From Didemnitutus sp041906465 (GTDB taxonomy: Bacteria; Verrucomicrobiota; Verrucomicrobiia; Opitutales; Opitutaceae): 64,000 nucleotides of DNA. Within the stretch, counting starts at the first letter, position 1; the number at the start of each line of letters is the position of its first letter. Positions 56,608-64,000 of the stretch are shown here, one piece after another. Made by a program: the position numbers and the translations under genes. The stretch spans positions 310,001-374,000 of the forward strand of contig JAYRJE010000005.1 in the NCBI GenBank assembly GCA_041906465.1. Direction: 5' to 3'. The notes under the pieces are model-generated. The model saw only the letters and a list, made by a program, of their open reading frames with translations, was not told the origin of the DNA and made no database searches.

Positions 56608-57288
56608 TCAGCGGATCTCGCGGAGGCAGCAGAACGCCTCGGCCGCCAGCACGCCGGCAGCCGCACCACGAAAATGCGCCTGCGCACGCAGCGCTTCGGG
56701 CGAGCGGGGATGAGGGAACATCCGGGCCTCGCTCTCGTAGATCTGCATCGCGGCGATCTTCGCTTCGATGTGCGCGGCGATGTCCACGAACGTGGTCGGA
56801 TGAAACGACGGTGCGAATTGTTGGAAGGACCACTCGGTCGAGGAGCCGACTTCGTAGCTGTAGAGGCGCTTCACCGGCCGGCCAGCCATCGGACGCGTCG
56901 CGGTCATCGTCGCGCGGAACGTAATGACGTGATCGAGATTCAGGTCGCCGCCGTGATGCGTGAACACGATCTCCGGCTCGACGCGCGCGATCTCCCGCTC
57001 GATGCGCTGCGTGACGTCGAGCAGCGGCACCGTATCCATTTTCTGGTCGGGGAAACCAGCCAGCACGACTTCGCGTGCGCCGAGGAGCCTGCCCGCCCGC
57101 TCGGCGCGCTCGTGATGAAGCTTCATCAGGGGCGCGTCGCGCACCGGATCGTAATCAGCCCGCGAGGACAGCCCGTTGGCCAGGATGAGAATCGACACCG
57201 CCGCGCCTTCGGCGGCGTAGCGCGCGATCGTGCCGCCGCAGCCCAGCACTTCGTCGTCAGGATGAGCAGCGATAACCAGGATGTTCAT
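56608..57288 (-). CDS. PIG-L/LmbE-family N-deacetylase
   Basis: The product has 226 residues. The zinc motif AHPDDEVLGCGG is at the N-terminus and the third ligand region is FTHHGGDLNLDHV. These enzymes remove acetyl groups from N-acetylated sugars such as GlcNAc conjugates. It is the last gene of the nine-gene overlapping chain, sharing 4 bp with the WbqC-like gene. With the formyltransferase in the same chain it may exchange an N-acetyl for an N-formyl group on the sugar, but that is inference. Confidence 0.87.
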   Translation of the reverse strand: MNILVIAAHPDDEVLGCGGTIARYAAEGAAVSILILANGLSSRADYDPVRDAPLMKLHHERAERAGRLLGAREVVLAGFPDQKMDTVPLLDVTQRIEREIARVEPEIVFTHHGGDLNLDHVITFRATMTATRPMAGRPVKRLYSYEVGSSTEWSFQQFAPSFHPTTFVDIAAHIEAKIAAMQIYESEARMFPHPRSPEALRAQAHFRGAAAGVLAAEAFCCLREIR

Positions 57289-57986
57289 GCGGGGAGCGCT
57301 GCACGTTGCAGCAGGATTTCGAGGCTGGCCGGGCCGTGGTTGAAGAGAAGATCGAGCACGCCGAGGTGCGACTCGAAACCGGGCCAGACCTGCGCGTAGA
57401 TCGGATGCACGTAGTCCTGGTAACGCACGGCGATGCCCGCGGCCGCGAATGCCGGTTCGTCGAGATAGTTGCGGCCCAGCGCGCCGGACAGGTAAGTGGT
57501 CGCCTGCGTGGCGCGGCAGAGATTCAGCACGAGTTCGCTCTTGGTGCCACCGACGCCGAGTTCCGAGCTGAAGACGAGCGTCGTGGCGATGCCGAGATCG
57601 CGCACCTGCTGCTCCAGCATCGCACGCACAAACGGCATGAAGCCCGACCACTCGCGCGCGTAGAGCGCCTCGTAGGCCGGCGCGTAGGCGGCGAAGTGCG
57701 GCGCCCGCGCGTAGTTCATGCGCAGCGTGGCCCAATGTTTTTTGCGCCATGGATCGCCGGGCGCGAAATCGAGGTGCTGAATCGCGAGATCGCCGAACCG
57801 GCCCTTGGTCGCGAGGGGAATCGTGAGCCACGTCGTGCCGTCCTTCACGCGCACCTTGTTACGGTTGGTGAAGCTGTTTTTCTCGAACTGCACATGATCC
57901 AGCACGACGTGCAGGTCCGAACGCGCGATGCGCTCGAAGTAGCCGAGCCAGGGCAGATACGCGGGCTGGTTGATCGAAACAATCAT
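57285..57986 (-). CDS. WbqC-like family protein
   Basis: The product has 233 residues. The N-terminus IVSINQPAYLPWLGYFERIA and then VVLDHVQFEKNSFTNRNKV are diagnostic of the WbqC-like family, and WLTIPLATKGRF and LGVLDLLFNHGP fit too. The family occurs in O-antigen and surface-glycan clusters; its biochemical role is not established to my knowledge. Both ends overlap neighbours by 4 bp. Confidence 0.88.
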   Translation of the reverse strand: MIVSINQPAYLPWLGYFERIARSDLHVVLDHVQFEKNSFTNRNKVRVKDGTTWLTIPLATKGRFGDLAIQHLDFAPGDPWRKKHWATLRMNYARAPHFAAYAPAYEALYAREWSGFMPFVRAMLEQQVRDLGIATTLVFSSELGVGGTKSELVLNLCRATQATTYLSGALGRNYLDEPAFAAAGIAVRYQDYVHPIYAQVWPGFESHLGVLDLLFNHGPASLEILLQRAALPA

Positions 57987-58600
57987 GCGACGTCCTCCCG
58001 ATAGAGATACACCGTGAAGTCGTGCGGCATGTAATCATGTCGCAAGACAACGCGACTCGTCAGTTCGCGGCAAAAACGCAGCACCTCGGTCGGATCGGCG
58101 TAGTATTCTCCCGATTCGGTCCGGGGAGCCCAGGCGCTGAGCGTGTTGAACGCGACCACGCGTCGCGTCGCCGCGAAAAGATCGCGCACCGTCGCTTTGA
58201 GTTCCGCCTCGTCCCCAAACGTAAACAACCCGCTCGCCACCACCAGATCGGGCGCGAAATCGCGCGCGCAATCGAGCAAGTTATCTTCTCTGAAATCCCA
58301 GTCGGGGTGCAGACGGGCTGCCGCTGCCACCATCTCGGGCACCAGATCGATGCCGCGGTAACGTCCGGTGAACCCAGCCTGCTGCAAGTGCTCCACCAGC
58401 GACCCGACGCCGCACCCGACATCGAGCACGCGCGCCGCGCGGAAGTCGCACGATTCAAGCAGCACCCGAAATCGTTTCTGTTGTCCGGCCTCCGAGCCCC
58501 AGTCGACGGCGCGAAAGCTTCCGCCGTGCCGGGCGACAAGCGGGGCATAGTGTTGCCGCAAACGGACGCGATAATCGGAAGTCGGGTCTGCCACGCTCAT
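57983..58600 (-). CDS. SAM-dependent methyltransferase of the glycan chain
   Basis: The product has 205 residues. The SAM motif ARVLDVGCGVGSLVEHLQQA is followed by YRGIDLVPEMVAAA, and the core ends at LVVASGLFTFGDE. It is a class I methyltransferase, probably for a sugar hydroxyl or amino group given its place in the chain. ATG 58600 overlaps the formyltransferase stop by 4 bp, which fixes the start. Confidence 0.85.
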   Translation of the reverse strand: MSVADPTSDYRVRLRQHYAPLVARHGGSFRAVDWGSEAGQQKRFRVLLESCDFRAARVLDVGCGVGSLVEHLQQAGFTGRYRGIDLVPEMVAAAARLHPDWDFREDNLLDCARDFAPDLVVASGLFTFGDEAELKATVRDLFAATRRVVAFNTLSAWAPRTESGEYYADPTEVLRFCRELTSRVVLRHDYMPHDFTVYLYREDVA

Positions 58601-59535
58601 GGTGTGCCACAGGCGAACGCGCCAGTTCCCACGATCGCTCCGGGAAACAGCGATGGCGCATCGCCCTCGATTTCCCACTTTTCGATTTCCAGCCACGCGT
58701 CGGCGCAGGCGATGAGTAACGCGTGGGGACTCGCCGCCGGGCGAACTTCGCCCGCCTCGGGTTGTTCGGCCGGGTTGAACGGGCGAATGCCCGCGGCGCG
58801 CCAGATCCGCACCGCGCCGCCTTGCCACGGCGTGAACGCCCCTGGATACGGCGCCGTCACTGCGCGGATCAGATTCCAAACCTCAGCCGCTGGGCGTGTC
58901 CACTCCACCCGTCCGTCCGCCGGCGTCCGGCGGGGAAAGACCGTGGCTTGCGCAGTGTCCTGCGGGAAACGCGGCGCGTCGCCGCGGATCAGATGGCTCA
59001 AAACCTCCTCCGTGATCGCGGCGTAAAGCGGATAAAGCATCTCCAGCGCATCTCCCACGTCTTGCTGCGGCGCGAGTTCGAAGGCGCGCTGAGCGATGAT
59101 GTCGCCGGTATCCATACCCGCGTCGACCCAATGGGCGGTGAGCCCGAGGCGAGTTTCGCCGCGAAGAATGGCCCAGTTCACCGGAGCTCGACCGCGATAC
59201 TTCGGAAGCAAGCTTGGGTGCAGGTTGATGACGCCAAACCGCGGCAGGGCGAGAATCGAGGCCGGCAACAGGTAACGGTAATCCGTCACCCACAGCAGAT
59301 CCGGCCGGAGGTCGGCCAGGAAGCGGCCTAGTGCCTCGCTCTTGCCCGTCGCCCGGACGGCCGGAACGCCAAGCTGGCTCGCCCGCGCGAACACGGACTC
59401 GTAGCGCACGCCATCCTCCGGGTCGACCGGATGAGCCACCACGCCGGTGAGCTCCGCCGCTTGCGCCAGCACGTCCATGGTCCGCACACCGACGGTGTGA
59501 TTTCCGAGAAAAACGATTCGGGGGCGTGAGATCAT
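58597..59535 (-). CDS. Sugar N-formyltransferase-like protein
   Basis: The product has 312 residues. It has the formyl-transferase Rossmann core: RIVFLGNHTVGVRTMDVL, then FGVINLHPSLLPKYRGRAPV with the catalytic Asn and His, and HWVDAGMDTGDII with the catalytic Asp. Formyltetrahydrofolate is the usual donor. The C-terminal domain (VWNLIRAVTAPYPGAFTPW) is like those of methionyl-tRNA formyltransferase and ArnA. Its position inside a pseudaminic-acid cluster makes an amino-sugar acceptor much more likely than tRNA. Confidence 0.85.
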   Translation of the reverse strand: MISRPRIVFLGNHTVGVRTMDVLAQAAELTGVVAHPVDPEDGVRYESVFARASQLGVPAVRATGKSEALGRFLADLRPDLLWVTDYRYLLPASILALPRFGVINLHPSLLPKYRGRAPVNWAILRGETRLGLTAHWVDAGMDTGDIIAQRAFELAPQQDVGDALEMLYPLYAAITEEVLSHLIRGDAPRFPQDTAQATVFPRRTPADGRVEWTRPAAEVWNLIRAVTAPYPGAFTPWQGGAVRIWRAAGIRPFNPAEQPEAGEVRPAASPHALLIACADAWLEIEKWEIEGDAPSLFPGAIVGTGAFACGTP

Positions 59536-60218
59536 TTCTTCTGCGCCACCACGCGCCATTCGGTGTGCTCACCGGTTCCGTGCGCGGCCATATCCGCGTG
59601 GGTTACGTGCTCGAGCTTGAGTATTTCCCATCCCTCCGCAAACAGCGCCAGGATATCCTCGCGGGAGCTGAAAGTCAGCCCGCCCACCCCAACCAAGGTG
59701 CCGCCCGCAATGTCGATCACGCGGCCGTCGTCCAGCTTCCGGCCTGACCGTGCACTGGTGTGCCGATCGCTGTAACCATTGCAGAAAAACCTGCCTCCGG
59801 GGCGGAGCACCCGCTGAACCTCAGCGACGGCGATGCGCTGCGCCGCCGGACTCACGCACACGAGCGAACAGCGATCAATCGCCAGATCGAACGCGGCATC
59901 GTCCCACGGCAGGGAGAGAAAGTTGCCCACGCGGAGATCTCCGGCCAACTGGTCACCGGCAAATCGTGCAACGGCGGCATCAATCGCCGACGTGCTTCCA
60001 TCGATGCCCGCCACCCGAAACCCTTCGCGGGCGGCGAACCAAAGATTATTCCCTGCACCGCAGCCGATTTCAACGACCGCGGTTTCCTCCTTTCGCTTCT
60101 CACGGGGACGCCAACGAAAAAGGAATGTCACCACCGCATCGAAAGGATAGCGATTCAGGTGGTGACCCTGAGAGTAGATCTCCTGCTCCCAGACGGGATC
60201 CAGCTCGGCCGTGCTCAT
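59532..60218 (-). CDS. SAM-dependent methyltransferase of the glycan chain
   Basis: The product has 228 residues. The SAM motif is VVEIGCGAGNNLWFAAREGF, followed by VAGIDGSTSAIDAAVARF; the later part has FDLAIDRCSLVCVSPAAQRI. It differs from the other small methyltransferase in this chain, so two methylations are possible. It shares 4 bp with both neighbouring genes, pseI and the formyltransferase. Confidence 0.85.
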   Translation of the reverse strand: MSTAELDPVWEQEIYSQGHHLNRYPFDAVVTFLFRWRPREKRKEETAVVEIGCGAGNNLWFAAREGFRVAGIDGSTSAIDAAVARFAGDQLAGDLRVGNFLSLPWDDAAFDLAIDRCSLVCVSPAAQRIAVAEVQRVLRPGGRFFCNGYSDRHTSARSGRKLDDGRVIDIAGGTLVGVGGLTFSSREDILALFAEGWEILKLEHVTHADMAAHGTGEHTEWRVVAQKK

Positions 60219-61240
60219 GCAGCGCAGTTCACGTGGTGAAGTTGAAGGATTTCGCCGCGCCGGATCGCAGCCACCGTCGACCGACCGATAAGCCGATCGC
60301 TCTGGCTCGGCGGCAAACCCGTTGCGGGACGACGGAAAACGATGTCAGCGGCAGTGAGCACACTGCCGGTAGGTAGGTCTCGCGCCGCCACGCAAGACAG
60401 GCGAAACTCCTTGCGCGAGCGCTGCTCGGCGCTGCTCGGCGCGAGTTCACCTCGCCCGAGCATCTGCTCGGCCACTCGAACGCGGCGCACCAACTCCGCG
60501 AACTCCGCCGGATCGGACGAGAACCATTGGTCGGGGCCGGGCAAATCGCGATCGGTGGTGAAATGTTTCTCGACCACGCGGGCACCGAGGCAGACCGCCG
60601 CGACGGCAGCCTCCCATCCGGCCGTATGATCGCTGAAGCCTGCCAGACAGCCGAACCTCTCCGCCAAGGTCGTGATACGGCGGAGATTCACGCAATCCGG
60701 CGGAGTCGGATACGCCGAAGTGCAGGCGAGCAAGACCAGATCGCGACCACCCGCACCTCGGAAAGCCTCGACCGCTTCCGCCACTTCGCTCTCAGTCGCC
60801 ATCCCGGTCGAGAGAATCGTCGGAATGCCGCTGCGTGCCATGTGCCGGATCAGCGGGAGATGCCCGAGGTAGTCGGAACCGTTTTTGAGCCACGAGGTGC
60901 CGACCTCGCGAAGGTCGTCCACGCCCTCGTTGCTCGTGGGCGTGCTGAAGAAGAACACGCCGCACGCGTCACAGCACTGTTTGAGCCGCGTGAGGTCGGC
61001 GCGGCTCAATTCGCAGCGCTTGAACATCGCAAACTGCGATTCGGTGATCTCGCGCCCGCCATTGGTGTAGGTGTAAGTGAGCGCGTGGTCGGAAAGAAAA
61101 TCCTCGGTGCGATAGTTCTGGAACTTCACCGCATCGGCGCCGGCTGTGGCGGCGGCGCGGATCATCGTCTCGGCGAGCGCCATGTCGCCGTTATGGTTGA
61201 TGCCGATCTCGGCCACGAGAAGAGCACGCGGAAAGTTCAT
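60215..61240 (-). CDS. pseI: NeuB-family nonulosonate synthase, probably pseudaminic acid synthase
   Basis: The product has 341 residues. It condenses a six-carbon sugar with phosphoenolpyruvate. Family motifs are AEIGINHNGDMALAETMI, VKFQNYRTEDFLS, STPTSNEGVDDL, ILSTGMATESEV, FSDHTAGWEAAVAAV and VEKHFTTDRDLPGPDQWFS. The C-terminal 65 residues form a SAF (antifreeze-like) domain. NeuB, LegI and PseI look alike; the neighbouring pseG, pseF and pseC make PseI the best reading. Confidence 0.88.
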   Translation of the reverse strand: MNFPRALLVAEIGINHNGDMALAETMIRAAATAGADAVKFQNYRTEDFLSDHALTYTYTNGGREITESQFAMFKRCELSRADLTRLKQCCDACGVFFFSTPTSNEGVDDLREVGTSWLKNGSDYLGHLPLIRHMARSGIPTILSTGMATESEVAEAVEAFRGAGGRDLVLLACTSAYPTPPDCVNLRRITTLAERFGCLAGFSDHTAGWEAAVAAVCLGARVVEKHFTTDRDLPGPDQWFSSDPAEFAELVRRVRVAEQMLGRGELAPSSAEQRSRKEFRLSCVAARDLPTGSVLTAADIVFRRPATGLPPSQSDRLIGRSTVAAIRRGEILQLHHVNCAA

Positions 61241-62271
61241 GCGAGGGCCTCGGAGAAGGAGTGGTGATGAGTGAGTTGTTCCACGACGCGGCGAGCACCG
61301 ACCGCGTCCAGGCCACCGAAGTCGCGTGGCGCCGCGAGCAAGCGCTCGATCTCGGCCCGGAGGTCCTGCTCCAGCAATCCCTCAATCGTCCAAGCGCGGA
61401 AGGAGCCGATGCGACGCAGGGCAGGCCCGATCGCGCGCTGATCTTCCGAGATCGCGCCGATCAGTGCGGGCAGGCGCATCGCGGCGAGCTCCCAAACGGT
61501 CGAGCCGCCCGCGGTGATCGCCACATCGGCCCACGCCATGAGTTCGGCGACATTTTCGACATTGACCCGCACATCACACGGGAACGACGCGCGCGCGGCG
61601 CGTTCGCGCAGAGTGGAGACATGCATGTTCGCGGCCCCAGCCAGCACGCACACTTCGCATCCATCTGCGCGTGCGGCCAGACGCTGGAGGATGGTGTCCG
61701 TATAATTCTCGGGATCGGAACCGCCGAAGGTGACGAGAACGCGAAGAGCGCGATCAGCCAGCGGCGCACGCGTCGTCGTCCCGGATCGGAACTCCCGGCG
61801 AAGAAGACTGTAGCGCGGCCCAAGGAGCAGCTCCGTATCACGCGCGAGCTTCGCACGGTAGAGGTCGCGCCGGGCGCTGAGGTTCTGGTTCAGCACGAGA
61901 TCGACCGGGTAGCGCTCCAAGTGCGCCATGTCGTCCACGGCCAAAATCCGCCGCCCATCCGTTCGCAGGCGCTCGAGAAACGCGGGCGCGAAACGATAGC
62001 CGTCCGCGACGACCCACGCAGCCCCGCATTCACGTGCGAGCGCAACCGTGGCGGTGGAATCGGATTCGCTCGCAACGGCGACATCGAGACGACGCATCGA
62101 CATTCGCTCCCGCGCCAGTCGTTTCTCGAGCGCATCTGGCAGCTCAGCGAAGGCGAAAACCGCTTGCCCACCCGCATCCTGCCAGGCCTGCGCCAGCGCG
62201 AGGCAGCGCATGACGTGGCCCGTGCCGATGGTGGCACTGGCGTCAGCACGGATGAGGAGCGAAGCGTTCAT
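61237..62271 (-). CDS. pseG: PseG, nucleotide-sugar hydrolase of pseudaminic acid synthesis
   Basis: The product has 344 residues. PseG removes UDP from UDP-2,4-diacetamido-2,4,6-trideoxy-altrose. The N-terminus LLIRADASATIGTGHVMRCL is the family signature, with the catalytic His in the GxGHxxR motif. VLVTFGGSDPENYTDTILQR, DVAITAGGSTVWELAAM and the UDP-binding GT-B-like fold are present. It is flanked by pseF and pseI with 4-bp overlaps on both sides. Confidence 0.9.
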   Translation of the reverse strand: MNASLLIRADASATIGTGHVMRCLALAQAWQDAGGQAVFAFAELPDALEKRLARERMSMRRLDVAVASESDSTATVALARECGAAWVVADGYRFAPAFLERLRTDGRRILAVDDMAHLERYPVDLVLNQNLSARRDLYRAKLARDTELLLGPRYSLLRREFRSGTTTRAPLADRALRVLVTFGGSDPENYTDTILQRLAARADGCEVCVLAGAANMHVSTLRERAARASFPCDVRVNVENVAELMAWADVAITAGGSTVWELAAMRLPALIGAISEDQRAIGPALRRIGSFRAWTIEGLLEQDLRAEIERLLAAPRDFGGLDAVGARRVVEQLTHHHSFSEALA

Positions 62272-62969
62272 GAATCAGTGGAGCGACGGCGGAGTTGGTA
62301 TTTCAGTTCGGCCAACAGCCAGTCGTCGTCGTTGTCGATATCCTGCGCCTCGAGCTCGGTGAGCACGATCGCAGCACAGTTCGGTCCCATCAGCTCGCGC
62401 GTGCGCAGAAATGCGTCGACGCGGAGCCAATACCACTGGCCGGCGTCGTGATAGGCCGGCTCGAGATCCTGACTCCGGGAGTCGAGGTGCTCGGGCTGGA
62501 ACATCGCCAGGCGCCCCGCGCGCACCGCGACCGCGCGCTGAATCGGAAACGAAAACCGTTGCACCGGCAGAACCGTGGTGAGGGTCGGATCGGCCCGCAG
62601 ACGCTCGAACCCCTCGCGCAGCCGCGCCGGCGTCAGCAACGCGGCCGTCGGATAAATACCGCAGGCAAACTCGAACCGCCTTCCCGCTGCCGCATAACGG
62701 TGCAGCACCTCCGCAAACACTTCGTCGCTCCCGGCGTGATCGGTCGAGTTTTCTGCGGACCGCAGGAACGGCACCGTGGCTCCGCAATCACGCGCCAATG
62801 CCGCGATCTCGTTGTCGTCGGTCGACACCATGACCTCCGCAAAGCAACCGGATTTCAACGCCGCCTCGATCGGATAGGCGATGATGGGTCGCCCGGCGAA
62901 CGGGCGAATATTCTTCCGCGGGATGCGTTTGCTGCCGCCACGAGCGGGAATGATGCAGAGCGCGTTCAT
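62268..62969 (-). CDS. pseF: PseF, CMP-pseudaminic acid cytidylyltransferase
   Basis: The product has 233 residues. The CTP-binding motif is ALCIIPARGGSKRIPRKNI, followed by GRPIIAYPIEAALKSGCFAE, VMVSTDDNEIAALARDCGA and FLRSAENSTDHAGSDEV. The C-terminus ends in DIDNDDDWLLAELKYQ, the usual end of PseF. It activates pseudaminic acid as CMP-sugar for transfer to flagellin by the Maf protein. Its ATG overlaps the pseC stop. Confidence 0.92.
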   Translation of the reverse strand: MNALCIIPARGGSKRIPRKNIRPFAGRPIIAYPIEAALKSGCFAEVMVSTDDNEIAALARDCGATVPFLRSAENSTDHAGSDEVFAEVLHRYAAAGRRFEFACGIYPTAALLTPARLREGFERLRADPTLTTVLPVQRFSFPIQRAVAVRAGRLAMFQPEHLDSRSQDLEPAYHDAGQWYWLRVDAFLRTRELMGPNCAAIVLTELEAQDIDNDDDWLLAELKYQLRRRSTDS

Positions 62970-64000
62970 GGCGACGACACCACCGCCACGGGCGCGAGCC
63001 GCCGGACAGCGTCCACCACCCGCGCGACGTCGGCGTCGATCATCGTGGGAAACAACGGCAGGCTGAGCGCGTCCGCATAGAAATTTTCGGCGCGCGGACA
63101 TTTGCCGGGACCGTAGCCGTAGGTGCGGCGATACCACGGCTGAAGGTGAACCGGAATGTAGAGAACTTGCGTGCCCACACCGGCGGCGCGCAATTCCGCC
63201 ATCACTTCGGTGCGCTTGCGACCGAGCGCCGCGAAATCGATCTGCACCGTGTAGAGGTGCCACGACGCGGTCGCCGCGTCCGCCGGGTTGCGCAGCCGCG
63301 GCGTGGACAACCAATCCAAGTCCGCGAAGGCGGCGTTGTAGGCGGCCACAATCTCGCGTCGGCGCGACAGGAACGACGACAGGCGCTCGAGTTGGCTCAG
63401 CCCCAGGGCGCACTGCAGATCGGTGAGCCGATAATTGAAGCCGAGATCCTGCATCTCGTAGAACCACGGCCCGCGCTCGCCCATGACCGCATCGTCAGGC
63501 GCCGTCAGGAACCCGTCGGCCTCGCGCTCGATGCCGTGCGAACGGAGGCGTCGTGCGAGCGCCGCCCAGTCGTCGCGATTGGTCACGAGCATGCCGCCCT
63601 CACCGGTGGTCATGGTTTTCACCGGATGAAAGCTGAACACGCCGATATCAGCCCATGGGTTGCCGCCGAGATGCCACGACCGCCCGGCCGCGTCGTGAAA
63701 CGCGCCCCCGATGCCGTGACAGGCATCCTCGATCACGATCGCGCCGCGTGCGTGCGCGATTTCAGCGATGGCCGGCAGATCGCAGGCCTGCCCCGCGTAA
63801 TCGACCGCCACGACGGCGCGCGTGTCAGCCTGCCAACAGCGTGCCAGCTCGGCCGGATCGAGGGTGTAGCTCGCCGGATCGATGTCGCAGAAATCCGGAG
63901 TGGCGCCGACATAGGCCGCGGCATTCGCTGAGGCGAGAAAAGTGATCGGCGAAGTCACGACGCGATCCCCGGCCTTGATGCCCGCAACGCGCATGGCGAG
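62966..64000 (-). CDS. pseC: PseC, UDP-4-keto-sugar aminotransferase (5' end outside window)
   Basis: The visible part is about 345 residues of a DegT/DnrJ/EryC1/StrS aminotransferase. It starts in AMRVAGIKAGDRVVTSPITF, so roughly 55-60 N-terminal residues lie beyond the window. The PLP-lysine is in FSFHPVKTMTTGEGGML. The segments FNYRLTDLQCALGLSQLERL and YIPVHLQPWYRR are typical of PseC, which makes UDP-4-amino-4,6-dideoxy-altrosamine. It is the first visible gene of the chain; pseB would be expected just upstream. Confidence 0.92.
   Translation of the reverse strand, partial: LAMRVAGIKAGDRVVTSPITFLASANAAAYVGATPDFCDIDPASYTLDPAELARCWQADTRAVVAVDYAGQACDLPAIAEIAHARGAIVIEDACHGIGGAFHDAAGRSWHLGGNPWADIGVFSFHPVKTMTTGEGGMLVTNRDDWAALARRLRSHGIEREADGFLTAPDDAVMGERGPWFYEMQDLGFNYRLTDLQCALGLSQLERLSSFLSRRREIVAAYNAAFADLDWLSTPRLRNPADAATASWHLYTVQIDFAALGRKRTEVMAELRAAGVGTQVLYIPVHLQPWYRRTYGYGPGKCPRAENFYADALSLPLFPTMIDADVARVVDAVRRLAPVAVVSSP

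Noticed and set aside
58597..59535. Methionyl-tRNA formyltransferase (fmt)
   Set aside because: The catalytic core is shared, but the gene is inside the pseudaminic-acid chain with 4-bp overlaps and not with def; a sugar formyltransferase is the better reading.
60215..61240. Sialic acid synthase (neuB) as the precise name
   Set aside because: The neighbours pseC, pseF and pseG define the pseudaminic pathway, and no neuA or neuC is present.

Overview
This is a GC-rich, gene-dense window with no rRNA, tRNA, CRISPR array, insertion sequence or prophage that I can see. It is probably a motile member of the Verrucomicrobiota, most likely Opitutaceae. That is an inference from overall protein style: a PEP-CTERM protein, an MBOAT/acetylation pair, compact 270-residue flagellins, DUF502, and many secreted proteins with Lys-poor, Ala/Arg-rich coding. 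No marker gene fixes the taxonomy. The strong third-position GC bias creates many long antisense open frames, which I left out.

Region 1 (1-31000) is mixed housekeeping and accessory sequence. It holds a histidine kinase tail followed by a hybrid kinase, an RsmB-like rRNA methyltransferase, and a membrane protein with a YEATS-like tail. Next come a secreted thioredoxin-like protein, a GDSL-esterase autotransporter, an EEP nuclease/phosphatase, a rhomboid-like pseudoprotease and an FKBP lipoprotein. A small helix-turn-helix gene lies between two copies of one 23-bp palindrome. After it come an MBOAT acyltransferase pair, an ArsR/SRPBCC pair, DUF899, a VOC protein, a transglutaminase-like peptidase, a DTW protein, a PEP-CTERM protein, Dcp, a BON protein, DUF502, peptidase T and a PQQ-type beta-propeller. 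REP-like palindromic repeats sit between several of these genes.

Region 2 (29200-44100) is chemotaxis and signalling. It has an HDOD protein and CheA, a chemoreceptor that appears internally deleted and frameshifted, CheW, a large PAS/GAF hybrid kinase, a REC-pseudoREC-STAS protein with CheX, a sigma-54 response regulator, another receiver, and a FlgM-like/FliS/FliT-like operon.

Region 3 (44100-48900) is the flagellar filament: FliD with a lipoprotein on the minus strand, and two near-identical flagellins on the plus strand. I found matches to the sigma-28 (FliA) consensus upstream of fliD, cheA, cheX, the flgM-like gene, flagellin 1 and a 128-residue orphan. Both flagellin leaders carry a hairpin with an ANGGA loop plus an ANGGA Shine-Dalgarno, the layout of CsrA-controlled flagellin mRNAs.

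Region 4 (48974-64000, all minus strand) is a flagellin glycosylation island. A chain of nine genes (pseC, pseF, pseG, pseI, methyltransferase, formyltransferase, methyltransferase, WbqC-like, PIG-L deacetylase) is joined by 4-bp overlaps at every junction. It is followed by a 1974-residue fusion of an uncharacterised N-terminal domain, three GT4-type glycosyltransferases and a methyltransferase. This fusion has its own sigma-54 promoter match and overlaps a Maf/DUF115 flagellin glycosyltransferase by 4 bp. The reading is that flagellin is decorated with a pseudaminic-acid-type sugar, possibly N-formylated and methylated, extended into a longer glycan, and expressed together with flagellar assembly.
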